A stretch of DNA of 64,000 nucleotides from Volutella citrinella (taxonomy: Eukaryota > Ascomycota > Sordariomycetes > Hypocreales > Nectriaceae), in contig JAWZSP010000006.1 in assembly GCA_034401135.1 (NCBI GenBank), positions 2,046,001 through 2,110,000 on the forward strand, given 5' to 3'. Shown here piece after piece: positions 12,138 through 24,410 of the stretch (position 1 is the stretch's first letter; each line of letters opens with the position of its first letter). Under the pieces are notes generated by a model. That model worked only from the letters and a program-made list of their open reading frames with translations. It made no database searches and was not told the DNA's origin. Made by a program: the position numbers and the translations under genes.

Positions 12138-13350
12138 GTCGGGATGTTGGCGAATTCGACGGTCTCGGGTTCGTATCGAGGGATGCGAAAATCACGCAGA
12201 AGAATTATGCCTGAGCAAAAATGTCCAAGATAACAACAACGATGTTGGAGGGGGGAGGAAAATAAAATTCAATCCGTTGTCGCAGCTGCGACAGGCGAGG
12301 GTTTAAAAGCTTGACGACGCGCTTGGGGCGGATGGAGCCATTGGAAAAATCGGCGGGCGCCAAGCCTGGTTCGAGTTAGGCACGGCCTTATGCAGTAATG
12401 ACTACTGCCGACTAATGATTAAGGCCTGGGGTGTGCTCTCGGGTCCTGCTCTGCCAGTGGTGCTGGGCCCCCACGGGAGGCGAGTAATAGCGTGTGTAAT
12501 CAGCCGTGCAGTGGTTCGGCGGGGGGCCAGCAATCCAGCGGCCAACGTGCCAGCCAGGGTAGCTGGACGGGAACGGGTGGGCTCGATGCGAGGCGGCCAA
12601 AGCTCCTTCGGGTCGCGTGCTGCAGCTGGCAGCTGTCAGGTCCGTCCATGGCTGCGGGGTCCTGGAAGGAGTTGCTGAGGCGGACAATTTCGCTGCCGTC
12701 TGTGAGGTGAGGCGAGACAGAGCGACAATTGCCTGGCAGGCCTGGACACCCTGTTGCAACTAGCGTCGGGCCGTTTAATTTTCGCACCCTACCGTTGTGC
12801 CACCGTTGTCATAGACGGAATTCCATGTCCGAGGGGGGCAAGATCCTCACGTGTGGATCCAGCCGCATCTCGCTTGTTGGCACAACCATGTCGCGGCGAC
12901 TATCAGTCCATTTTCTGCAGACTGCTACCTTGGTACTGATGATGGATACAACATGAATGTATGATTATCCTTCGTCAGAAAATCCTCGTCTGCCTCCCTC
13001 CAGCCTTCAATAAGAAGTGTCTTCTCCCATGCTGTGTGGTGCCACTCCTCGAATGCTTGATACCTGAACGAGATGCCTAGCAATGGGGCGTTGACCTCTG
13101 CCCGCTCACTCAGTATCAAGCTCTGCTAGACTCCAATTTCTCCCCTCTACCGTCACCAGACTTCAATAAGAAGTGTCTTCTTCCATGTAGTGTTGTGCCT
13201 CCACTCGAATGCTTGATACTAGAACGAGATGCCCAGCGATGGGACGTTGACATCTGCTCGCTCGCTCTGTATCAAGCTCTCCTAGGCTCCAGCCCCTCCC
13301 CTCTACCGTCCCTGAAGCCTCCTCGTCGAGTAGTTGCGAGCCTCCGGCTG
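12138..13350. other. intergenic region with symporter promoter and tandem repeat
   Basis: No supported gene is present. The left part is the upstream side of the symporter. The right part contains the 156-bp tandem duplication described separately. Confidence 0.45.
13005..13316. repeat. tandem duplication, period 156 bp, two copies
   Basis: Copy 1 starts at 13005 and copy 2 at 13161; both begin CTTCAATAAGAAGTGTCTTC. The copies share further blocks, such as CGAATGCTTGATAC, GAACGAGATGCC and GTATCAAGCTCT, in the same order, and differ by scattered substitutions. The repeat lies just past the stop codon of the small membrane protein gene, so it may be in its 3'UTR. Confidence 0.85.
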
Positions 13351-13919
13351 CTAGGTGAGTGTCTCAAAGACAGCAATCCAGCCTCGCTCGATGACGCTGA
13401 CACGAGCCTTGATCTCTGCCATCGGGGGAAGCTTCTCGCTACGCTGCAGCCACATGAGCTCGGTGTTGTACTGCAGCTGCAGCTCGCGGCATTCCTGAAG
13501 CATGTCCCATCCGTAGCGGCGAAAGGTCATTGCAACCGAAACGTAGAGAATGAAGAATACGGCGTGGGCACGGTCGAAGAGCACGGTGGGCTCGGTGAAG
13601 ACGATAATCAGATAGAAGAAACCACCGGTAGCGTAAACAAACATGGCGGCCATGAGGGCAAGGTAGAGGACCCACGGGGCCAGGTTGAGGTTGAAAATGC
13701 TCTGGGGCGAGTTTCGCAGCAGCTCCTTGAAAGTCTCGACCGACTGCTCGCCTCTATAGAGAAACTAGGTTAGTACAACGCAGTGCGTGTTACAAGAGGA
13801 AGAAAATCATACGGGTAGATTCCGTGATCGCCAGGCAACGTCTTTCCTCTCGCATGGGCTCTCTTGCGCGTTCGGGCCTTCATCTTTCGAGCCTTGGCCA
13901 GCAAGATTTTGTGGTTCAT
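13351..13919 (-). CDS. small two-helix membrane protein, unknown function
   Basis: Exons 13919-13813 and 13753-13351 give 169 aa. The N-terminal 30 residues are very basic (KARKMKARTRKRAHARGK), followed by GIYPGEQSVETFKELLRNS. Two hydrophobic segments follow: LAPWVLYLALMAAMFVYATG continuing into FFYLIIVF (about residues 60-90), and AVFFILYVSVAMTF (about 105-118). The C-terminus is an amphipathic helix (RELQLQYNTELMWLQRSEKL). I do not recognise the family. The clean splice and the membrane-protein pattern, with a positive N-terminus likely cytosolic, support a real gene. ER or mitochondrial placement cannot be decided. Confidence 0.7.
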
Positions 13920-16900
13920 GGTTGATAACTTCCGATGTTGTGGTGGTGTGATGGAAAAGTTTTGAGGTGCAGAGAGAAGAGATGGAAGATGCGTTCAAGT
14001 TGTTCTGTTGTGATTGCTGCTTGGCTGAACAGTCCTTCCTGCTTGTGTTGATGGGAACTTGTGCAGCTTCAGGGCTGTGCCTGAGGGAGCCAGGAGTGGG
14101 AGGGCAAGCAGGCGGGGAGCTTTCCCTGGGCCGTCACCTGTGCACGCAGGTACTGCTGGCAGGCCAGGCAGGTCGTGCTGTATCTACCAGCACCTACCGG
14201 GACACCATTGGCAGCTAGTGGGTGGCAACTCGTGGCTGGCAGTGCCCGGCACGAACATCTGAACCACTGGAAAGTCCCCTGATGCTCTATAGTTGGCCGG
14301 ACGACTGCTCTGACTTCCATCTGGAGTAAATGCAGGAGATGAGATCAATGATATAAAATAAATACCATGTACCAGTCACTTGCATCGTTTCTGGTCCCCT
14401 GGCGGACCATTCCCACCTCCATGACATCCTAGAGCCTGCACCAAGCCGCAGGGACACTGCACGATACTTTTAGTAATTTGCAACAGGCGACCATTTGTGA
14501 GCTGGGTGCATGCAGAGACATGTCCAAGGGACAGGATGCTACCAGCCTCCTGACCACTGCCTGCCAAAAAGGAGCCAGTGCACGCCTTTCCCCCCTGCCC
14601 ACGCCCAAGTAATGTTCTGCCTTGACTACTCTGCTTTCCAGCACTTTGATGAGATTAAATTCTCAGCCCAGTATAATATACGAGAGATGGACAGGCTTTC
14701 AGAGACGTGCGTGGTTGCTTTTTCAATCCTGGCCTTGGTGCATGAAAACGGTCCCCCAGGGGAAGACACCCCCAGTGGAGGGGGACAATGCACTCGTCAC
14801 TCCTCAGTAGTGAACCCGAGTGAGACGAGAGCGAGTTCGAACTGAACGAATATGAAGCGCCGCAGACCCCCAAGGAGACCTAGGCTACGCACATGTCTTT
14901 TTGCTATGAGTTCAATCCTCCGCGAGCTAGGAGAACACGAGCACCACACCTCGGCGGTGCTAGATGCACACCAGAAGTAGTGATCTTGTCCGAACACGTA
15001 GAATAAGGAGGCAAATACGCCTGGTATGCAGTCTCCTTGAATCCATTTCAATCACGGAGCCTCAATATAAGCTGGACTCCGAGCAAGTGCGTGCCACATT
15101 TGCCCTTGGACAGTGTATGGATTCGTGCTGCTTATCCTCACGTCGCAAAGAAATTAAGAAGACGCTTAAGGTAGCGAGAACATTATGAAATATTCAAGAT
15201 ATCAATGAACAAACAATGCTGAAGTTATTTACTGGAGCACATTCCATTTCCCCTTCCCCAAGAGCCCCTGACTCGCCAAGCCAGCCAACGCACCACCCTG
15301 CATTAGCTGCTACCCAACCACCCTATTGTTCTTTTGTCCCTGTGACTTGGCATCGCAGTTGAAGTGTGTTATGTGGTCGGAATTATTGTTTGTTCTTGCT
15401 GGTTGTCGATGGCTGCTCGGATGAACTGAGAGGATCACTCAAAGTTTTAAATAAGAATCATTGATCTGCGGACAGAATCTGGATTAGTACAGGGCTAAAA
15501 TGATGGGAATCACCTTGAGACTGGCGAGTTACTCACGAATCATGGACAAAACCAGCTGTACGATATTCCAGTCAAGGAACAATGCTGCTGTTGATCTCTC
15601 GTGTTGAACACGGACTGTTCCCTGAACTGATCACAAAGCACTTGCTGGTCATCTGTCATATCCAAAGTGTTCTGGCTAAGGTTTTTCCGCTCTGAGTGTC
15701 AGTAAGAGGCACGCCAAAGACGCGGAAAGGCCCTGCATGTGGATCCTGGACGGGGCTGACCATTGTGATTCCAATGATTGGCCTTAGAGGCATCACGAAG
15801 GAGCCTGGAGCAGAATCCTTGCTGCAGCTGCATCACAGCGTGCTTTGCATTGCGTGGGAGCAGAAGGTTTCCAAGGGACGATGTTCTCCCATTGGCCAAC
15901 CCCTGAGGAGAGGGTCTTCAACGTATGTGTGTGTGTACTGGGTGGCTACGATGCTGTTTCGCTTGGATTTCGAGCTTGTCTGTAGTCTCTGATGGACACT
16001 TGGCCCCTGTTTCTTCTAGAACACGAGTGTTGCTTCCGCCTTGCCTGAGTTCGTTGCGTCGTAATGGTCGGATGGGGCCTGTGGGTAATGCCTGGTTAGA
16101 ATCTTGCCAAGATCTCCTGGTGCGGATGGGCTTACCGAAGGTTGTCGAGCCGTCTTGTGCTCCTGAGTCCTTGGGGTCATGCTTTGACGAGCTGGATCGT
16201 CTGAGGAGGCCAAAGCAGACACTTGACGATGCTGTCGCTGGAGTATCAGTGGGAGTGTGGGAGTGAACTCGAACTCGCGAGTAGTCGAATGATGCCTGTG
16301 ACTTGGGCTTCTAGATGCTGGTGACTGAGCCAGATGAGTGCACAGCGGTGTCGTTGCAGATATTCAAACCGTGATCGTGATGGGGATGATCGTCACCCAC
16401 GAGGCAGTCGAGGGCACCCCTGGATATGAATGATGTCTTCGAGTAGAGGATGCAGTGCCTGTGTCCTAGAGACTCTCGGTCTCGTGTGTCTAAACATCGC
16501 GTGTCTGAACACCAAGTGAAAGGTCTGCTGTGGAGACTTGGGTGTGCATGTCGGGGGTACTTGGCGTTGCTAGGCATCATCGGAACTGGGAGGGGACGCG
16601 TTGGAGGCACGACTTGGGCACTTGCTGGAGAGAGTGATGGGACTACGGTAGTGTATTGTGAAGCATTGCATCTTGGTATCTATTGTAATAAAGAAAGTTG
16701 GGCTACACTACACGACATTTGGATCTAGGTGATGGCTGTTTGTGATTCATTTTTGGGTGCCAGGGAGGCAGTGGTACATCTACTGGGAACTATCTTGGGG
16801 AATTTTGTTCGCAATGGGGTCAACAAAGAGCGTTGCCCTCTGCAAAATGGTCAGTAGGCACTAACATGACGAGGCCTGAGGGGTAGCCTAGCCGTCCGGC

Positions 16901-19204
16901 CGTCAGTGACACCGACGGAGGCCAGAAGACTCGCAGCTGGCAGACAACTGGAAAACTGGGACCCGTCGGTTGTTCCAATGATATCGATGCATTTCGAGGG
17001 CGTTCAGGTCACTCTCAAGTGGCTGATTGCGTGCGGGTATAAAAGCAGTTTTTGCCCCCCTGCCCCTCCGCTTGTTTTCTTCCTCCCTCATCACACCCAC
17101 CACCCACAAAACACTCCCCATTTTCCAGCCACGCAACAAAAAAATCCCTTCTCAACACGCATTGTCGTGTTGCTCATACCCTTTACTTTCTTTTACTATC
17201 GAGAGATGGCTTCTTCTTGTCCTCGGTGCCGGCACGAGGCTGGGCTTCTGCCCTTTGTTGAGAGGTGCCCTCACCCCTACCACACACGCCAACATCAATA
17301 CCCCCAAGCCGGTTCGTGCCTTGCCTCTTCTACTTCTTGTTGAGAACATCCACATGCTCCCTCCAAAGGCTGAAAACAGCTTCTTCACGTTGTGCTTGTC
17401 CCCTTGATGTTGCTGCGGCCCTCGACGCTCGAGGAATACACACACCGCAGCCAGAACACCTTCATGTTCAACAACGTTGAACATCTGTCTCAGTTCGCCA
17501 TCACTTGCACGCGAGGTTATGGCAGACATCCTGATTCCGTTGGAGATGCAAAAAGGAAGCGTCCACGACGCTATCATTGATGTCTTCAATCTCCGCAGCG
17601 AGGAGGAAGGGGTTGATTGCTCTCTAGCCACAGGCGAGGACGGGATCGATGTGACGCAGGCCGCAGACTTGCTCTCCAGAGATGGCGTCTACCCACTGGC
17701 GGACCAGCACCTACCTGTGCCCTCCTTTTCCCCTTTTCAAGTCGGTTGATGTTCAAACACACCACCGGTGCCTCCCATCCGTCGCCCGAGACGCGTCACC
17801 CAGGTGACGAGGGGATCACAACAACAACCCGTCTGCTCATCCACCTCCCACACCACAAAGAACATCACACATCCCTATGCAACGTTGTTTGAGGTATGCC
17901 TGCTCTACTTTCCTTCGTTGTCGCTGTGGTCGACTTTCTCTGCCCACCTGTCTCTCTTAGTTCTTTGCCCATCGGCACTTGACGTTGGAGAACAAGAGCT
18001 AACCACCATTGACAGGGCTCTTGATCATACATAGAGCGACCATTAAGAGTGGCGCTTTTTTGTTGATCTTGATCGTCTTGGTAGTCGGGGGTCTTGGTGC
18101 TGTGTTTGGCTAGGCCAACAATACCCGCCCCTTTTCATCCCACGCCTGCCACGCAGCCACCGCTTCCTCAGCTCCCATGGGAGCGAGAGTGAGGAGCCAC
18201 CCAACCCAACTCCTCCAATGTGACCAATCTCGTAAGTCCCCAGTTTTCCTCTTGTCAATTCGATAAGCTCACATGCAGGCTGCACTTGGTGCAGCCATCA
18301 CAGGTTCCCCTTGTCGCCTCAAGCATCTCTCAGTGGCTAGCCAGGTTGGCTCTGCTCTCTGCTGGCAGGGGTCATCTGCAGCTTGAGAGGCACCAATCAC
18401 CAGCCGACTCCAATGTGCAGGCCCGAGTGGAAATGCACTTTAAAGAATCTTGAAGTAAGTCCATGCTCTCTGCTCGTCTTTGTTGTCTAGACACTCGAAC
18501 AAGGGCTGACCTTGGTGGCAGGACGTGGATGCGAGGACCCTGATTTGCTCGGGGAGGAACCGGGCTTCTGGGCCAAGTATGCTGCTGCCGACGTTCTGAA
18601 CCTGGAGAAGAACGAAGGAGTCACCTTTGACGGCTCTCTGAACCTACTCTTCTCCCTTTCACGCTGCAACACTGCCATGTCCCGCAAGCCCTGACAAGCC
18701 CTGCCCTATCCCACACACATTCTATCCTTGTTCGAAATCCTCCATCCTTCCGGTTCACTTGAACTGTCGAATCTGCGAGGTCTTGTGTTGCTTTTCTGTT
18801 GACACACCAGTCCTCTCTGGCTGTCCTCCGCGGATCACAATCTTCGTTCCTTCCTCCACCGCCTCTGATCACAGGAGCTGTTGTCTTGTCCCCCTGCTCT
18901 CCCCACAGAGGAAGAATCACGCCTATATATTCACCTGCTCCGACCGTCGCTTCGACTCTTGCCACCTCTGGTCACCCTTCTCTTTGGGTCACATTCTTTT
19001 TTCTCTCTTCTCTTGTTCCCTTCTTGGGTCGTCTTCTTTCTTCTCTTCCCTCCTTGGGTCTTCTTCTTCTCTCGTCCCTTCAACTCTTCCCTGCTTGGGC
19101 TACCGACCGTCTTCTTCCTTTTCCGATGATGAGCAAGTATCGCAGGCCAGGGCTTCGTCCCGATGGCCAGAAAAACGTTCTGAGGAATATCATGGTTCAA
19201 GACA

Positions 19205-19804
19205 ATGACGGTACTCATCCCGACGACACTGCAAGTCTGTGGCAATTGGGTTCTTCCCACGCGGTGGTTAGACCAGATCATTCGATACTGCTCTCCGCCC
19301 TGTACCTCGCAGCTCCGGCAGCTCCAATTCCCTTTCCCGAGGCCGACGAGATGCTGGATCATCTTGCCATCGTCGAATACATCGTATACTCGCCGTCAGT
19401 GGGTTCTTCCCGACGGTAGACGCGCTTTGTCCCTTCGCTTTGGCTACAAGATCCACATCAGCCACTATGCCGACATGCACGACATCGAGGAGGGTGAAGT
19501 TGTTGACTTTGACGACAACAAGGACGAGGATGATGGGGGCAAGCACAGCAGCCGCCAGGACGGAAGGCTTCTCGAACCCAAGGTGCTCATCCAACACCTC
19601 GCCCACGTACTCCGCTTGGACGTCGTCGAGTTGCGGTTCCCATTCTTGCCACTTCACAAACAATGCCTTGGAGTGCTAGAAGCGATCAGGTACCAGGGTG
19701 CTTTCTTTTTCTCGGAGCTGGGTGAACATGCATCCCAAGAGAGCGAGCGTCATCTAAGCGTCAAGCACGAGCCCTCTCATGGTTACTGCGGCCGCCCTTG
19801 GTGA
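19205..19804 (+). CDS. possible orphan ORF, low confidence
   Basis: This is an open frame of 199 aa. The middle is acidic (IEEGEVVDFDDNKDEDDGG) and is followed by a plausible globular part, EPKVLIQHLAHVLRLDVVEL and PLHKQCLGVLEAIRYQGAFF. No family is recognised. The first 60 codons are Pro/Arg-rich and less protein-like. A second plus-strand frame overlaps at 19126-19419, and a minus frame mirrors the middle. It may be one exon of a longer spliced gene. Confidence 0.25.
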   Translation: MTVLIPTTLQVCGNWVLPTRWLDQIIRYCSPPCTSQLRQLQFPFPRPTRCWIILPSSNTSYTRRQWVLPDGRRALSLRFGYKIHISHYADMHDIEEGEVVDFDDNKDEDDGGKHSSRQDGRLLEPKVLIQHLAHVLRLDVVELRFPFLPLHKQCLGVLEAIRYQGAFFFSELGEHASQESERHLSVKHEPSHGYCGRPW

Positions 19805-20515
19805 CGCTGCCCAGACAAAGTCGATGATTCTGGGGACGGGTCGATTTTTCAAAAGGATAAATGGTCGAAAAAAACAAACAAAAAACAAACAAGTTGATCT
19901 CCCACACCATGTAAGTCTTACTTCAATTCATTACTTCACACAGGCCCAGAGTGTCGCTGTCAGACACCAGCACCATTGCCCTCTCCCCCCCAAACATGAG
20001 ACGCTTCTGACATGGACAATAGGGAAATCAACAAGATCCCTTTCGATATCCCAACAACACAATCAGCACCACACATTCGGCAGCAGAGGGAACCCGTTGG
20101 GCTGATGTTGGTTCTTCCTTTCAGTCCAGACATGACATGTTATGTTTATGTTAGGGTTCTGGTCGGCTCTCCTGCCAAGACCATAATGTCGGGGTGTCGT
20201 CGGTCGTTCCACGCACTCCACATGACTTGACCTTGGCCACCCTTGGGGCGATGATGCAAAGCGCCACATGGCGGGATTGCTAGCCCAAGGGACGAGGAGG
20301 GCCTTTCCAGGCGCAGTCCCCAGTCCGGTCCCGGCAGTTCACAGCTCCGGGCAAGACTTGGGGGCTGCCACCTCAGCCCACCGATGGCTGTCCGGCTTGT
20401 CAGTTGCCAAGCAGCTGGCACAGCCTGGCGGGCACCGGTCAGGCATTATGCTTGCCGTTTGTATTGTGGTTTGTACCCTCTGGTGGAGGGGGGCTATTAC
20501 CCTGCGCGTAAAATT

Positions 20516-20541
20516 GGGACTCTCCCTGTGGGGAGAGTCCC
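20516..20541. other. perfect 10-bp inverted repeat (hairpin)
   Basis: GGGACTCTCC at 20516-20525 pairs with GGAGAGTCCC at 20532-20541 across a 6-nt loop. It lies about 660 bp upstream of the RRM gene start. It could be an RNA hairpin in a long leader or a palindromic protein-binding site. Confidence 0.6.
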
Positions 20542-21200
20542 CCCGGTATTACTGGGAGTGACATTCCGGTCTTCCGCAGCTGGCGGGTTCGAGCTGGCCA
20601 CCGGGTGAGTCCAAGTCCAAGTTCGTCATCTTTTCATGTTCGGCTGCCAGTGTCAACCACTCAGAGTGCAGAAGAGTCCAGCCTGCCGCTGCATTTCCCT
20701 GCTCACGTGGGCAAGGCTGTGAATCTCTGCTGCTCGCACCTCTTATTTACTCGCAGCCGGCTCTCCCTCCTCCTCCTCCTCTTTTTCCTTCTGCACGCCT
20801 CCCTCACCCCCCTTCTTCTTTTTCTTCCCACCCACACCAACATACCCGTTGCAGACTTGCAGCTTCTGATCCCGACTCCAGTTGGCTTGGACGCAGGTTC
20901 AAGCGAATATCCCATCTTCGTTTTGAACCGTTGCACGCTCACGTTGCGACCCGTTGCAGACTTTGCACATTTCTCGCCTCGCCTTTGATTTCTGCTCGAA
21001 GCCAGCTTCGTCACGATCAAAACGCGTTCTCTACCCCTCAAGCCCCCTCGTGCACCCATCTTCTCCAAGAATCGTTGCATCCTCTCCCTCACATTCTTCG
21101 CGAACATCACAAACACAGCGCGTCACGTCAACTCCAGCCCTCTCGAGCATCCGCACCTTCTTCAACCAAGACTAACATCAAGATTGCTGCAGCCGTCAGA

Positions 21201-24200
21201 ATGACAAACAATTCTGACGCGTGGCGGCGGTCTGGTCACAAGTGGCCAGGCCGTCGAGGCCACGCAGCTCTGAACCCGGAGCTGCGGAAGACCATGTCGA
21301 TGGACATGATGGGGTACGAATCCTCATCATGTTCATCCGACGAGGAGTCTCGGACTGGAGGTATGTATTCTGTTCCCAATTCATTATTTGTCTTTCTCCC
21401 TTTGAAAACAGCTCGTTTTTGGCTGTTCTGCTGCCCTTTTCCTGTTCACGCTCAGATCACCTGGCTCCCATTCACCTCCAGCTCACCTCTTTATTTTGCC
21501 CGTTCTCCCACTCCTCCTCACTCGCTTTACTTTCTGCACCAGCCTCCAAAGCTTCCAAACTTGTATCCCAATTCCACCAGCTCCCACTTGTTTCTCACTG
21601 CTTGAGCTCTGCATCCCGTCGCAATACAGCCAGCTTCGCCTGCCCACCCTTTCACGAGCTTTGTTTACTCTTCACTTTGCGAGCTTCGTCTTCTGGCTTC
21701 AGGGCTGCCTCTGATACAAACACTCTTGCCACACTTACTACTCACACCCGTCACTTGTTCGGCGAGCTAACATGATCCAAGGAGTCCGAATTGGGGGGAA
21801 AGATTCGGGGATGGGGGGGTAAGTCCTCTTCTCAGCCGCTGGCTCTGAATTTCACTGACAATCAAGATTTCCGAAGGCAGCTTCGGAGGGTGGCAAGGAC
21901 TCGGTGGTGAGGTATGTTCTGCTCAGTGCTCATTCAAATTTCTTACCTGTCGGTCGCTAACTATCTCGTGTACAGTCCTTCGGGATTCCAAGTCGCAACC
22001 CGCGACGAGGACGACGTCTTCTCTCTTAAGGGAGAAGAGTCGGCACTGGCCAGGGTCGAAAACCTGGAGAAGGAGCTCTTCGGAGAGGACAAGAGCAATC
22101 GGGGCGAGGAAATTGGAGCCATTGTTTTGCGCTCCCCCGACGCGGTTGATGCCCAGGGTCTTTACCCTCCCACCGCTTGTCTCTTCGTCGCCAAGTAAGT
22201 CATCCAAATGCCATTTGAGTAGACAAGTTCTGACAGTCTCAGTCTCTCCAAGGGGCACGACGACCGCGTTCTCGAAACAGAGGTCACTCGAGTGTTCAGT
22301 CGGTATGGGACCGTCTTCACGAAGATCAAGCGTGACAGCGCCCAGATGCCGTTTGCCTTCTGCCAATTCACGGTATGTCTTGCCATTGTCTCACTCACTC
22401 ACAAGACCTCAATCTTCTAACAACTCTGCAGAAGGACTGTGACGCTGAGCTCGCTCTTGCCAAGGGAAAGGGTATGTTCATCCTTGGACGGAACTGCCGA
22501 GTCGAGAAGTGCAATGGAAATGGTACGTGTCTTCACTGATCATCTTGACCACTTGGTTCTAACAAGTCCTCGCAGTCACCTGGATTGTCTACCGTCGTGA
22601 TGCATGCAACATTGAACTTCATGAGGCAGGCGATCTTCTTCGAACCTTTGGACCAATCACCAAGGTCGAGTACTTGCCCACTGAGACGCAGAACCAGATG
22701 AAGCTCCCTCAGACTGCTCTGGTCACGTACAAAATGTTCAATGCTCGTCGTGATCCTGTCAAAGTAAGTCCTTGCAACCACCAGCCACCTACCAGAACCA
22801 CAAGCTAACCTCTCAGTCCATCGGTCACCATGACACGTACATTGTAAACGCGTACGACCCTAACCGGCTTACCCAAAACCCCCCTGACGAGACGCCCCGG
22901 TCAAAGATGTCGTTCCTCGACCACTATGACAGAGACCGTCGTTCTGCCTTCTTTGGGAACCTGCCTCCCGACTCCAATGAGGACTATGTCAGTGCACTGG
23001 CTACCACCTGTGGCGAAGTCCGTGACATTATCCTCAAAGACACGGCCAATCCTAATGGTGAGTCACCTTCCGTCTCTGATTGACAATCTGGCATGCCCTA
23101 ACATGAGACCAGGACCACCAACTCGATTTGCATTCGTCGAGTTTGCTCGCCCTGACGCTCCAGATCGTGCAGAGAGGCTCTACGTAGGTTGCCCACGCTC
23201 CTTCGGATCCCGACTTCTGATCAATGCTGACCCGACACAGAACGGAAAGGAAGTCCAAGGCTACCACCTTCGCGTCGAGCGGAAGCGATCGCGCAACCCT
23301 GTGACTCCCCAGCGCGCGGCCCATACTCCCCGTTTCCTCCCAAGCCAGTCGTTCCACCGCCGTGGCCCGTCTAGCACCTACTCTACCCTCGGCCGTGCTG
23401 CACTCACGTCTGGCCCTGACTCTGCTCGAGTTCCGGCTCCCCATTCGTCAGCACTTGTCCCTGCTACCCCGTCGATGACGCCCCGTCGCGACATGAGCTG
23501 CATGGAAACACCCTGCAAGCCCTTTGCTCCTCAAGGCCAGGGAATGTCTTTCGCTGCCCGTCATGCTTCTCATCCCATCCACCGCACGTTTCGCAACAAA
23601 GCCCAGCAAGTTGCTGACCGAACTGAACAGATTCTCAAATATGGAGAATCTGTTCGCAGAGCTCAGGAGGAGGAGATGCTAGCTGGCCAAAACGCCATGT
23701 CCGCCGCTTCTCAGGCCAGCGAAGAGCCAAGCTCATCTGACACCTCGGGGGAGGATGGGCAGCAGCCACTTGGACAGAGACAGCCGGAAGAGGAACAGCA
23801 GCAGCTGGGACAGCAAGAGCAGCCAGTGAGGAAGCCAGAACATCAGCAGCATCAGCAGCAGCAAGAGGCTGTCCAGACTGTCGACACAGAGCGCCACGCC
23901 CTTGCCACTCCTTCTTCTGCACCAGCTTCTGGTCTCATCCAGCCGTCTCCTGCACAAAACCGACGTGCTCATCCAACTCCCACCCCAGCTCGCGCTGCTA
24001 ATCCATCTCTGGGACCAGCCCTCGCTGCTCATCCACCCATCGCGCAAGCTCAGGCTGCTCACCCACCTCCCAACTTCATGCCCATGGCGCCCCCGTACGC
24101 GCCTTATGGCTACCCTGGCATGCCCATGCCTCCCTTTGGCCCTTCTCCCATGATGACGCCTCAGGGAACCCCAAGTGTTCCTTATGGGTTCATGCAGCCA

Positions 24201-24410
24201 CCACCTTTCTATCCCCACGTTCCCATGGCTGACGCCTACGGCAACTACATGTTTCAGCCGATGCCTGGCATGGCCGCTGGTATGCCCGCTGGCTTCCCAC
24301 CTGGGCCGCCCCCAAACGCACCCATCGAGACGCCCACCCGCGCTTCTCGTCAGGCCGAGGAGGGAGGAACCGCGAAGGAGGGAGAGGGAAGACCCCCGGT
24401 CTCCGACTAA
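21201..24410 (+). CDS. RNA-binding protein with three RRM domains and Pro/Met/Gln-rich tail
   Basis: Ten exons are read: 21201-21360, 21782-21818, 21867-21911, 21976-22194, 22243-22372, 22432-22522, 22576-22763, 22817-23057, 23113-23183 and 23241-24410, giving 783 aa with all phases matching. RRM1 (about 148-225) has RNP2 CLFVANL and RNP1 PFAFCQFT. RRM2 (about 227-290) starts VTWIVYRRD and is degenerate. RRM3 (about 333-410) has RNP2 SAFFGNL and RNP1 RFAFVEFA. A helix (KAQQVADRTEQILKYGESVR), a Gln-rich stretch and a Pro/Met/Tyr-rich tail follow, the last typical of mRNP granule proteins. The 421-nt first intron and long upstream pyrimidine-rich region suggest regulation by the leader. It most resembles fungal multi-RRM mRNA regulators; targets are unknown. 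Confidence 0.85.

Larger units (their letters stand above)
13920..21200. other. 7 kb stretch without a confident gene; possible non-coding transcripts
   Basis: No frame here shows a known domain. Some parts look transcribed. A pyrimidine-rich promoter-like stretch lies at 17050-17200, and intron-like pairs occur at 18232-18278 (GTAAGT to ATGCAG) and 18455-18490 or 18522. Modest frames lie nearby: MADILIPLEMQKGSV at 17519, VAGRGCEDPDLLGEEPGFW at 18514, and an acidic stretch DMHDIEEGEVVDFDDN at about 19475-19520. None joins into one convincing protein. The right part (20600-21200) is pyrimidine-rich and is probably the leader and promoter of the RRM gene. Alternatives are an orphan spliced gene, a decayed gene or a lncRNA. 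Confidence 0.4.

Noticed and set aside
17205..17343. Cys-containing frame starting MASSCPRCRHEAG as a zinc-binding protein
   Set aside because: Only one CxxC pair is present, it ends after 46 codons, and no joining exon was found.
19268..19663. Minus frame of 131 aa with a hydrophobic segment
   Set aside because: It mirrors the acidic plus-strand frame; the hydrophobic run is the complement of the GAC/GAG repeats.
22471..22476. GTATGT as a splice donor inside the RRM gene
   Set aside because: Reading through gives GMFILGRNCRVEKCNGN, the last strand of RRM1; splicing there would remove it.
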